Below are positions 11,641-22,125 of a DNA stretch of 64,000 bases, one piece after another (the first letter of the stretch is position 1; each line of letters opens with the position of its first letter). Source of the DNA: Gordius sp. MW1 (lineage: Eukaryota > Nematomorpha > Gordioida > Gordea > Gordiidae); assembly GCA_964036665.1 (NCBI GenBank), contig OZ038532.1, positions 20,983,037 through 21,047,036 of the forward strand, written 5' to 3'. The notes under the pieces are model-generated. The model made no database searches and was not told the origin of the DNA. It worked only from the letters and a program-made list of their open reading frames with translations. Position numbers and translations under genes: made by a program.

Positions 11641-12054
11641 AGGTACTAAAACAACAAAACAAAAATATTATACATAATAGCATTAATTTAAAATAATTAT
11701 GTCCCGCGTATTTTTCAATGTAAGATTCATAACCTTAGACCCGACTTAAATCCAACCCAACCCGAAAGCGTTTTACACTTTTCAGTAAGAACCTGAACCC
11801 AATCCGAAAGCATTTCAAAATTTTGAACCGAAAGCCGATCCAACGTCGAGTCGGGTTTTGGGTCACCCGTGCAGGTCTCTATCCTGCAAGGTATATTTAG
11901 GTACTAGAACAAAGCCAAGCTTTTTAGAAAGGTATATTAATTAATCACCTTCTAAACAGTTCCAACAGAAATGTACATAATTTTTCAGTTATCAGGTCAA
12001 CCTCTAAACTGTTAGTGACGCTACCTTAGCATGACCTCACACAGAATGAAGGTG

Positions 12055-12111
12055 TATATAAGCGTATCGTCACAGGTTTTAAAGGATATTATGCATGTGT
12101 GACAGGTAAGT
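12055..12111 (+). promoter_or_regulatory. Possible TATA promoter and first-exon donor upstream of the SR gene
   Basis: GTATATAAGC (about 12053-12062) is followed after some 40 bases by GACAG/GTAAGTG, an excellent 5' splice site at 12105/12106. This could be a short non-coding first exon for the gene starting at 13229. It is only a motif coincidence at present. Confidence 0.2.
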
Positions 12112-13228
12112 GAATGCACTACTATTAGTTATAAACTTTCTATGGTTTATAGAGCCTTTGATAAGCAGCTTTCATTAAGTAAACATCAAATTTGTAAAAT
12201 AAAAGGCCCAAGATTCTTAAATCTTCTGTTTGGTCTAGAGCATACGTTGCGTGGCTAATAAAAGGGAGGCTACTTAAATTATCTTATCAGCAAATAATTT
12301 GATTTGCGATATTTTGAAATTTATTTTAACTTACCCAGCTATTGATGAATAATAGCTTATTAATCAGAGAAAATATATGTAATAAAATACCCGGTATTAT
12401 GATTTATAGTGAAAATCTTTTTTAGTTGCAGCCAATAAAGGCAAATTTTCAAGCAAGTCATAGATCACTTTTCGAAAACGTATTCCTGCTTATTTGAGGT
12501 ACACTTGATTTATTTGTATCATATAAATATACTAGTAGAATATAATTGTGGTGTTACCCCTTCCTCTTATTCATAATTTTACTTAACTTTTTTTATTACC
12601 CCTCTTACTAATATTTATAGATAACGATTGCTAAAACGGTTTTATTGCTCCTACTCAGGATTGTGCCAAGTAACGGTTTTGATCATTTTAGAGAGATAAA
12701 CTGGCACATAAAAAACTAATAAAAAGGCTAAAAATAATTTAATAAAATGAATAGTCATCTGCGAGCCATAGCCATTTGCATCTTTTTTTTTTAATTATAA
12801 AAAAACCGAAATTATAATTATTCGCGATATACTCCGAAATTGTTACGATTCGTTCATTGATCAATAAATCATAACTTATCTACAAATGCCAGTTTAATAA
12901 TTACAGAATATATATTAAAAGTAATCTATTATAAATATCAAAATCATATGAGTGATTTTGATTTGGCTAATTTAATATAAAAATATTTTAGCATTGTAAA
13001 TTTGTGTGTAAATAAAATGTTTATATAATAAGGAGAAAAAACAGCTCATAAATTTATTAAATGAATATATATTTTAACTTATAAGCTATAACACCTTAGA
13101 CTTGATATTTTCAATTTAATATATAAAATGATAAATAATTGTGATAGTTAGTTTGTAACACGTGATTACCATATTGTTCGCAATTTCCATCTTTAATTAT
13201 TGTCGTATCGCATATTTTACATTTCGAT

Positions 13229-14499
13229 ATGAGTGAAACACGTTTATTCATCGGAGACGTTAAAACGTGTACTAAAGAAGATTTGGAGAGAGCTTTCGCA
13301 GAATTCGGTGAGCTAAAAGAAGTTTGGGTCGCGCGCGATCCTGCCGGATTCGCATTCGTTGAATATTTTGATAAAGAAGCTGCCTTAGCCGCGCTCCACG
13401 AAATGAATAACAAAGCCGTTAACAACGATACCATAAGGGTCGAACTTTCTAAGGTCAAAAAATCCGCATCTCGAGGCGAACATTCGCGCCCACCTTATCC
13501 TCGTAGGGGCTCGGGCCGTGGATCTCATAGAGGCTACGGGCCTCCCCCACCTCATTTGAGTGGTGGTCGTTATTCGCATCATGATATGCGATACCCGAAA
13601 TCTGCTCATCATCCATACGCTACTCCTCCACCTCCCTATTATCCGCCCGAACCACCTTCGCGATATTACGACGACCGCGGACCTTTGCCACCTCCACCAG
13701 CTTCCTATCATCATCATTCTAGATATCCTCACGATAGACGCGAATACGATGATTATTATTATCATCACCCATACCCTCCTGCACCCCCAACTTCGCGCCG
13801 TGGATACCCACCACCACCGCATCGTGATAATGGGTCTAGTTTGTATGCTTCCCCTTACCCTCCTGCTCGTAGCTCTAGGTATGACCCCTACCCACTCCCT
13901 CCCCCTCACCATTACTACGGTGAACCACCTGGACCCGATTTTGACCCATATTTAGCTAGGGGTTTGGGTCGAGCTTTAAGTAAAAGTGATCGCGAGTTAG
14001 GTTACGAACGACCTAAGGGAGCTCCTCCACTAAGTGGGGGCAGAGGTCCACCTCCTCGTGAAAGGCCACCTCATCTTAAGCTTGGTTTGGGTGGGGAAAG
14101 TGGTCATCCTAATAGTGAACGTGCTCCTAACCAGTATCATCGCAATGGTTATGATCTACCTCCCGATCCATCGCTAAATTTGTTAGAACAACATAGTTCA
14201 ATCAATCGCCGAAGGTAACTTGTCCTCCTTATACATTAGTTGGCCTTAGTATATTCATTTTTAAAGGTTTTTAATGATGAAACCTTGTGATAAACGTCTA
14301 TTACCCTCTCCATCATATAAACGCATTAACTTTTATATGATTTTGTTCCCACGTGCTTTAAATCTTTTCGTTGAATAGGAATTTATCATCACCTCAAGCA
14401 AGAATGACAAGAGAATTCCCAAATCGTCAATATTCTCCTCGAGAGTATGAGAAAGAATATCCACCCCCAAATAGAGCTCATCCCACTAGGTACTCTTAA
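13229..14499 (+). CDS. SR-type splicing factor, SRSF3/7-like RRM with Pro/Tyr/His-rich tail (two exons)
   Basis: The N-terminal 75 residues form an RNA-recognition motif with RNP2 LFIGDV and RNP1 AGFAFVEY. The context EVWVARDPAGFAFVEY matches the SRSF3/SRSF7 and fly Rbp1 group of nuclear splicing regulators. Instead of long RS dipeptides, the tail is low-complexity and rich in Pro, Tyr, His, Arg and Gly (PPPPY, YYYHHPYPP). The ATG at 13229 gives the complete RRM. The first exon apparently ends in a stop at 14216-14218, but that TAA lies inside a splice donor, AAG/GTAACT at 14214/14215. An acceptor TTGAATAG at 14378 joins in frame to a second exon at 14379-14499 with the same composition (REYEKEYPPPNR). 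The spliced product would be 368 residues, the unspliced one 329. Expression is not shown. Confidence 0.85.
14215..14378 (+). other. Putative 164-nt intron of the SR-factor gene
   Basis: GTAACT at the 5' end and TTTTCGTTGAATAG at the 3' end; the split codon AG/G stays arginine and the frame continues with matching tail composition. Retention would terminate the protein one codon into the intron. Confidence 0.65.
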
Positions 14500-14644
14500 C
14501 ATGATAATATACCCTATCATGCCAACTCGGTTAATGCATTAATTTATCCTTTGTCTCCTTTATAATATAGTTATCCTGAACCTCATCGTGTAAGCCCAAG
14601 ACATTACTAGAATTCAACATCTGCTATATGTTTGTGGAGAGGAG

Positions 14645-14650
14645 AATAAA
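14645..14650 (+). terminator. Polyadenylation signal AATAAA of the SR-factor gene
   Basis: First AATAAA after the spliced stop codon, about 145 bases downstream. Others lie further on, so the functional site is not certain. Confidence 0.35.
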
Positions 14651-14659
14651 AGAAAATCA

Positions 14660-16850
14660 TATTAATATACTCAAAAACATTGTTTTTTTCTTGAATTTGC
14701 CATTTGGCCTCCTTAATTGTGTTTCAAATGTCTACATTTTTTTCCATGCTTTAAAATTTGCTATATAGTTTAACTAGCAACTAGAATTTTTTCCCTATAT
14801 CACTTTTGATTTAAAATACATTTTGTAATTAAATATGTGATCAAGTGGTATCTTATTTCAACCTTATCCATTAATTCATAGTTGCTTAGCAATGAGAATC
14901 AATGTTAAACTTAAATTAGATCTTTCAACTAAATAATGATCTATATTGCAAATAAATTGCTCCTCGTTATTGAAATTATTTGCATTATTTCCTCATTATA
15001 CACGATTATTTGATCCAAAATAAATATAAATTTATATCTATCGTAGTCTTTGTTCTCTCCAAATTTTGTCACATATCTACTGTTTAGATTACCAATCTTC
15101 TAAACATTTTGTAAATTTTAAAATATCAGCATATTAAATTCATATCCATTGTGTGATATTCGCTATTAATGACTTACCTCTCTTGTTTAAAATAGAATCT
15201 CAAGTGAGTATGAAGGTATTTTATCAATACACAAGTCATTTTTTAAATGATTGTAATGAAATGAAATATAGTTATATCATCCTTTTTATGATTAAACAGA
15301 AAATAGTTTCAGGCTTGAGTCTACTTCTAACGTGTATATATTTTTAAACCAATAATATATTTTTCTTGCCATCATAATCTTACTTGAGAAATTGTGCTTG
15401 TAGTTCAATTTGGTGATATTTATTATTGTGGTAAGGATTATGATATATCTGAAAAGAAGATTTATAAATTTGTATTAATCAAGATGCTTTAATAGTCAAT
15501 ATAAAATATTTGTTGTTTAAACAATTTGATTAAAATAGTCTTGATATTTTGACTTTATAAATTTTTATCTTCAGGAATGTTATCTACATTATTTAATGCT
15601 GGTAAAATATCAAAAGGTATTTAATTTGTCTATCAATTAGCTACCTTGTTCTAATTTCATAATGGATGTTTAAAAACTTGATCTTCAAAGTTGTACATAT
15701 AGCTATGCTAATCCCATCATTCAAATCTGCCATTAAAATTTGTTTTGCTTTATTGTTTCAACTTTCAATTACTTATATTCCTCATTAAAACTATTAAAAA
15801 ATAATGTTCAGCTATAAAAAGTTATATTAAAAAATCATTTATAATGCTTGTTTTTAGAGAAGTCACATGTGAATGTTATGGCACATAATTAAAATGAAAA
15901 ACAGGAAGAACCAAGGTTAAATATCCTCATTCACTGGAGCAGAAGGCTAAATTTTTATACAGCCTTGGAGACCATTTGTGCTCTCATTATGTTCAATTTA
16001 TTTTGTTATGATATGAAATAAATCACATTTTTGCTATATTGACTCAAGGTGGAAATTTAGGAAATAGTGTCATAAGGATTTTTTGTATTTGATATATTTT
16101 TATTGCTAAAGAGATAATGCTTAAATTAATTAATTAAATGTATATTTTATATTAAATTATATTTTTTAGAAAATTTTACTACACATTGAAATTCAAGTAA
16201 ACTTATGGCATTGCTTCAATTTGTTATGAAAATAAATTATATTTGTATTTTGGATCTATATCTTTTATAATGTTAAATCACTACAAATGTTATATGTAAT
16301 GTGTTGGTTAAGATGAATAGTACTATCAATTAGATTAGCCAAATTCCGCTAGTAAATCTTGTTTAAAATCTTTTGTTGATATTTGATTTGCTTGTTGCAT
16401 GGTTCTTTAATATCTGGACCCAAGCTTATTCTACATGTTTTGGCTTTGAGTTCTATATGTTTTTTAGAAAAATTTAACGTCAGTATTTTAAATTTTAATG
16501 CTTAACAATTAATTTTAGTTTTTGAAGAAAAAAGTTATTTGTTAGCAAAATGTAATAGTAAACTCAGCACCTTTTTTTGGTATAATATTTAAATTGCAAT
16601 AAATACTAAATTTAGTTTTTTATTGAGGCAGTTTGTGATTTAGAACAAGTAGTTAAACTGTACTTATAAATAGCGGACAAAACATTCTATTTAAAACGGT
16701 TCCGTAGCCAAGGGAAAAATCTTTGGCCTAAGCAATTTTTTAAAATTTTATTTTAATTAAGAAACAATATGATGATTATAATTCTTTGTTTCTGAATAAA
16801 ACTTTTAATTCTAATCTAATATTTTAATTAAACATGCTGTATAAGGGCTT
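14660..16850. other. AT-rich 3' flank without recognised genes
   Basis: No ORF of interest and no clear repeat. Part may be long 3' UTR of the SR-factor gene (another AATAAA occurs near 16018). Confidence 0.4.
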
Positions 16851-16852
16851 GT

Positions 16853-18340
16853 CTTAATATCGGGTTTTGCTGATCAGCAAAAATCGTCGTACGGGCTATA
16901 ACATAGCCGTGTCTTACCCCGCGTTCGTGATGCCGCGCGAAGCGAAAAAAAGCGAAGTTAATTTTTGTGCTAAATTATCAAACTTTTCATTATTTTTCTT
17001 AATATCTTATATTCATCGTGAATTTTATCATATATCACGAAAATAACAATTGTAAATATGAGGTGTTCATAGTGAAACCGCAGACGATTATTTTCGCCTT
17101 TACCAAAAAGCGAACGAAAATTAAGATACATATCATTTTGTACTTTTCGCGCAATGGTTAAAAAATTATTGTTGTTCGCTTTTTGCCGCAAAAAAAGGAA
17201 CGCGTTCATGTTCATTCAAAATTTTATGATATTTTTTTTTAATTTAATATAAATAAATGCCTTATATTTTTTAACACAATATATTAGCAATGATAAAAAA
17301 TAAAAGGTTTATTTCGATAATATAATTATAATTTAATGGAGCGAATATAAAGATTTTTTATTTATATTTTTAATGCTAATTGTTTTTCAAAATTTTCGTC
17401 GGATAAGCAGGAACGCTTGGCAGCCATTACAGCAATAGCTATACTAAAAACCTGCTCCACAGGGGCAGATGAGGGGATTTGAGTATTATACTTAATAAAC
17501 AAATATTTTAAAGCAGGAAATTTATTTAAAACATTTAATGTTTTGTCCTTCGCTTTAAAAAATTGCGATAAGATATCACCAATCCGCCCTCTACTTCCTC
17601 GTCAAAAAATGATATTTTGGAATCGACACTTCTTTCATTATCAATTCTAGGGGTTTCAACCCCTTTTTTCAATAAAACTAAAAGTTTATTTTTTTTAACA
17701 TTTAGTAATTATTGAATTCGGTCCTTTATATGAAATGAGTGATTATAATATTTTTGCCATGGCAATGTCAATTCATCTGCTGATTTTGAATATTCAGAAT
17801 CTGAAGATGACGACGATATAATAATATGATTGTCCATATTAACCTATAGACTAAAATATAATTAATAATATTAAATTAATAAACTTTTATCTTATCCTCT
17901 TTTGCACGTTATGGTATGTTAAAAGTATTTAAGAATAGGTTATAGGAAAAAGGAAAAACAGCTGATAAAAAAAATATAAGACTTTTTTGTTACAAAATTC
18001 GGATTAACATTATTTTTCAAATAAATAAAAATAAAAAAGGGTTTCCAAAATCGAACGAACGTTAAATTTGAACGCGTTCATCAAAAAAAGGAACGGGTTC
18101 AGTTCAAAGTTCACCAAAAAAAGGAATTTCATCAATTTTTCAAAAATTTGAACCAGTTCAAATTTGAACGCGTTCGTTCACAACACTATAAAACAGCGAT
18201 TTTGTAAGATGCAAAAATTTTTAATCTTAATATATGTTTTTAATTTTTAGGTATCAGCAATGCTTGGATTTAATTTCAAGAGTTAAAATAAAAAAAATGT
18301 TTTTAACTATCAAAAAACAATATATTAAGACAAGTCTTTG
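16853..18340. mobile_element. Decayed DNA transposon region with hAT transposase relic
   Basis: CTTGTCTTAATAT at 16853 is inverted at about 18328-18340 (ATATTAAGACAAG), giving an outer 13-bp inverted repeat. Inside, a hAT transposase relic is on the minus strand. Its likely 5' end is TAGTGTTGTGAACGAACGCG, ending at 18190 on the + strand; its 3' end was not found. The motif GGAACG(C/G)GTTCA recurs inside both sides. I cannot tell whether one element or a hAT nested in an older element is present. Confidence 0.5.
17362..17837 (-). pseudogene. hAT transposase relic with C-terminal dimerisation domain
   Basis: The minus-strand frame ending at 17362 reads FPALKYLFIKYN, IPSSAPVEQVFS and RSCLSDENFEKQLAL before its stop, the signature of the hAT C-terminal dimerisation region. 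An N-terminal piece starting with ATG at 17837 is Ser/Asp-rich (SSSSSDSEYSKSADE). A stop and at least one frameshift separate the two, and the catalytic RNase-H-like core is largely missing, so the copy is dead and internally deleted. Confidence 0.7.
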
Positions 18341-18746
18341 GGCATAAAGGATGCAAATTTTTTAAAATTGTTGAATCGATATACTTCCATAATTTAATAT
18401 TTAATTTTTTAGGAAAAATCCGAGTTTATATGATTAATTTCCGCTTTATTTTTATCAATTAATCCGCAATGAAAAATAGGAGCAAACAATTAAAGCTAGA
18501 CATATTTTTAAAGCCCTTAGCTCCAAACAATAGCTTAAATCATATAGGTTTTTAAAATTTGTGAAAAAGGGACTTCTGAAGGTGTGTGAAAACGGTACAT
18601 AGTGCTTTCATTCATTTATTAATACATATATAGAAAAACAATAGGAACTTTCTCATATATTTCTATCTAATGAAAGTTGTAGCTCTTAGATAATTTTAAT
18701 CACAAATGCACCATCAATTAGGTGATTCTGAAGAAAAACTATGTAT

Positions 18747-19040
18747 ACAGTCGAAATTCGCAAATCGGATTATCGCGAAAATCTTTAATCGCGACGTTAA
18801 CCGCCATTTTGTTTTTTTTAAACGATAATATTAACAAAAACATCGTTTATTGACAAATCGCTTAATATCGGATATTCACAAACACTTTCGAGTCTTTAAA
18901 TCAACCAGATAATTATATAAAATATTGTTTTATTGCGAAGCGTAAGAAATGAATATTTAATATAATACATATGCTTATGCTTTTATTTTCATCGTTTAAT
19001 CGCGAAATATCGGTTAATCGCGAATTTTTTCTCATGCTCG
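18747..19040. mobile_element. Possible pogo/Tigger-like MITE remnant
   Basis: TACAGTCGAAATTCGCAAAT near 18747 and inverted ATCGCGAATTTT near 19018-19030 form imperfect terminal repeats with repeated TAATCGCG and ATCGCGA words inside. A TA precedes CAGT as in pogo-type elements. The right end is worn, so this is tentative. Confidence 0.3.
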
Positions 19041-19336
19041 AGGCTTTGCAATTAAACGGTTTTGGCTGTAACAGTAAATCAGTCAAATTCAAAGAGATGT
19101 TTCCAGAACCATTAAATTCAAATCATAGAAGTATGGCTCATGTTTTCAAACCACTTAATTGGCTATCATTCAAAATTAAATTTAAAAGCAGGTGTTATTA
19201 TAAAAATGATAACCACTAGGACCCAGATTCAACAATTTATAATAAGAATGAGAGAGATATCTCTAATTTTGATTCCAACCAATCTAAATCTAACTTATTA
19301 AGGAAAGTATTATATCAGTATTAAGTATATTAACTC

Positions 19337-19399
19337 TAATTAGAGCCATCTATAGGCAATTTAATTAGACACAAAATTGCCTTTAGATGGCGCTAATTA
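19337..19399. repeat. Palindromic repeat copy 1 (AATTAG-GCCATCTA family)
   Basis: TAATTAGAGCCATCTATAGG is followed after a short loop by its inverted form, ending CTTTAGATGGCGCTAATTA. Related sequence recurs at about 21713-21770 and 47551-47612, so this is a dispersed MITE-like family. Confidence 0.6.
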
Positions 19400-20062
19400 T
19401 AGTAAACTTTTATATTAATCGCGGCATTCTGATTATCACCTTTAAGCAGCTGCGTTCATATGATGAAAGCGCCTCCGCGTTGTGATTTTATCTGTTGGCA
19501 TAAAATAATAAAAAAACGCGATAGGGCTGGATATTGGTTACCAAATTAATTTCCATTTTAAAACGTAAAAATTGTAATTCTATATTGTTGTTAATCATAT
19601 TTAATTAATAAAACGAAAGCAGAAAAGGCTTTCAATAATTTAAAATATGTGAATAGACCTCATCTCGTTTACTGAGAGAAAGAACATGGAATAATACAGA
19701 ACAAATACCTCAGCAATATCATTTATGTCCAGTAGTAATCACGACCCTCGGTAATTTAGGTCCGAGGGCAGCTAATTCCTTAAAGAGATATAAAAATATA
19801 TTTCCACACGATCTCATGAAATTCACATCAAACAGAAAATCTATGCCAGCTCTGTATTCTAATATACATATTTTAGCATGTATCATACACAATTTTTAGG
19901 AAATAAACCGCATTATAAGAAAAATAAAGTTAGCAAATTAGTGGTTGTTACATTTTTATTTTTCTGTTTGCTAAATTATCTCCTTCAATAATTTTGAAGC
20001 AGCACATTAGGAATGTGGATCTTGAGAATTAATGAGAGGTGCTTTTGAATATTTGGTATTTC

Positions 20063-20203
20063 CATGGGCGTAGCCAGGGGGGGGGCAGTGCACCCCCCCC
20101 CCCCCCCTAAATGGCAAAAAAAAATTTCAATGCAAAAACCCTCAAAAATTAAAAAAATTTACGTTTTGCCCCCCCCCTAATCCAAAACCTGGCTACGCCC
20201 ATG
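20063..20203. mobile_element. hAT-like MITE, CATGGGCG family, 8-bp TSD
   Basis: 141 bp with 16-bp perfect inverted ends, CATGGGCGTAGCCAGG at 20063 and its complement ending at 20203. The exact 8-bp direct repeat GGTATTTC flanks it at 20055-20062 and 20204-20211. Long G and C runs lie just inside each end. Non-coding. Confidence 0.9.
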
Positions 20204-20685
20204 GGTATTTCTATTCAAAAAAATTGTTTTATTTACGGTGGCTTGTGATCCACGATTCTGACACTAGTTATAAGTCCAAGGAAGGCCTTGGAGGGTATAA
20301 TTGGGTCTTTATTTGATTTAGACAATAAAACATGGATTATATGCGGGGTAGCGAGATAAATCCAAATACTATAAAACGCGCTGAATAAAGGGAAAATATT
20401 TTTTTTATTGTAGCGTAAGATGCGCATTGATCTTGTAAAAATCTACTTTTTTTAATTATATCATACACATATCAAAAAAATAAGAAACACAATTAATAAT
20501 ATATATACGGGGAAAGGGGTGGGAAAGCGCGTATTACGTATATAAAATCATTGATGCGTGGTGTATAAGAATGCGTGGTACACGTGGGATACCACAATAA
20601 TATAACAAAATAATTATTATTTACCGTAATTTTTAAACTTTAATATACTTTATTTTTAAATCATCTTAAATAAAATTAAATTTGA

Positions 20686-21555
20686 TTATAAATTATTATA
20701 AATATCAGGAAAACATTCATATATCGCGATTGAACTGTAATTACAAATGGTATTTACAATTTTCTGCCTCATAAAAAATGCTTCACGTTTGTCGCCGGAA
20801 AACGTGGAAAGATGTTTCCCCACTTTTTTGATAAGGTTGAGGGCTTGAGGGCCAAATGTTGTTAAGGTAGTGGTCGCTATGGGACAGAAAATAATTGATG
20901 GACCTAGGTCAGAATACTTGGTAATTTTTTGAGCTTCGGCTGTCGCCAGTGGATCTTTATTTTGATTCGTTGATGCAAAAGCATCGGAGCAAGTAAAGTC
21001 CCAAGCCAAGCTAAGTCCTTTTTCCCAAGGAGACAGCGTTTGTCCATCAGGTCTCTTACTATCTCCACAAAGACCTGATGGTTCAAGGATGGATGGAAAG
21101 CCAGCTTTATTCATGTATTTATAAATAACTTTATTGACGGCTGCGTGGCGTAAATATCTTGCCTTATTGCGATTGCAATGGAGGCCATGGTGGCCCTTCG
21201 GTCGAACAGGAGATTTGCATAATGAGCAGATGTGCTCAGCAACAATATTACATCCAAGTCTGAGGCCTATAGATATCCGGAATTCATTATCGGAAAGAAG
21301 ACCAAGGTTTCGGCTAGGAGGAGCCTCCAACAATTCGTGACCAGTTCCAGAAGTTAAACTTCTCAGTGATGGAAGGTCCTCTGCCAAAGCGCCATTGATT
21401 AAAGATCGTAAGGAGCACTCTGACAAAGGGCCATGCCAAGACTTTTGTGTGTTTACTTCAGGGAAGGGAGTGCCGACGATGTCTCTCCACTGTTGAAAGG
21501 CAACATCAAGGAGGTTGTCGGGTTGTGTGGTTAGTGCTGAGATGAGGCATGAAAG
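20686..21555 (-). pseudogene. C-terminal fragment of a non-LTR retrotransposon polyprotein
   Basis: A minus-strand frame of about 290 codons is open from roughly 21555 to 20686; the apparent methionine at 21426 is a TTG and not a real start. It has FRISIGLRLGC, a zinc-finger-like cluster (CSLCKSPVRPKGHHGLHC), RYLRHAAVN and a block with KRPDG, SPWEKG and WDFTCSD. The block recalls PD-(D/E)XK-type nuclease motifs found at the ends of some invertebrate non-LTR retroelement proteins. No reverse transcriptase is attached, so this is a 5'-truncated copy. The clade is not identified with certainty. The frame itself is free of stops. Confidence 0.6.
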
Positions 21556-21712
21556 TTATTCCGTATTTACCATAAGAATGGGTTGAATCTAATTTGGCCT
21601 TCTATTATAGATATAACTATCTCGCTTAAAATGTGACTAGAAAATTAACTATGGCACACAAATGAGTTATATGTCTGTTATCATTTTCGAGTCACATGCT
21701 AAAAAGACAGGG

Positions 21713-21770
21713 ATATATATAGTAAAATTGGTCTCTAATTAAAATTGCTTCTAGATGACGCTAATTAGGT
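21713..21770. repeat. AATTAG-GCCATCTA repeat family, copy 2
   Basis: Carries GATATATATAGTAAAATTGG, CTCTAATTAAAATTGC and TAGATGACGCTAATTAGG, matching the reverse complement of 47551-47612 with differences. Confidence 0.5.
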
Positions 21771-22125
21771 TAAACTTTTAATTGCGGTACTTCTAAATGG
21801 GGTTATTATTATATCCTCTAAAGTATTAACAAACCGCAATTTATTAATTACTTTCAAATATAATATTAATTTTAATGAGAAAACGCATGTTGCTATGCAA
21901 AAGTTGTAATAGAACAACCCTTTCTCAATTACATATATCTATTCGCCTATTATGATAAAGCTAATATTTGTTTTAAATGCAAAAACCATAACTTTATCAA
22001 AGCACTTTCTCAATATTGATTAAGGTTTTAAATTTTGTTTTATGGCCACTTAAAATTTCCACGTAAGCAATAAACTTCAGATATCGCAAGGAGTTATTAA
22101 AAATATGAGTTATGATTCTGGCTAA

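Larger units (their letters stand above)
9081..11881. mobile_element. GC-biased TIR element (hAT-like ends) containing two RTE fragments
   Basis: The left end TAGAGAACTGCATAG (9081) mirrors the right end, which reads CTGTGCAGGTCTCTA reversed, ending at 11881. Subterminal sequence on both sides is rich in CCCGAACC/GGTTCGGG-type words, as in other elements here (46886-47468, 47664-48716). Flanking 8-mers GCTTGCAG and TCCTGCAA match at only five positions, so the target duplication is weak. RTE retrotransposon pieces fill most of the interior and probably inserted later. No transposase was recognised. Confidence 0.4.

Noticed and set aside
13385..13955. Open frames antisense and out of frame to the SR-factor gene (13385-13912 minus, 13560-13955 plus)
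   Set aside because: They are long only because the low-complexity coding sequence avoids stops in several frames; their translations are repetitive and match nothing.
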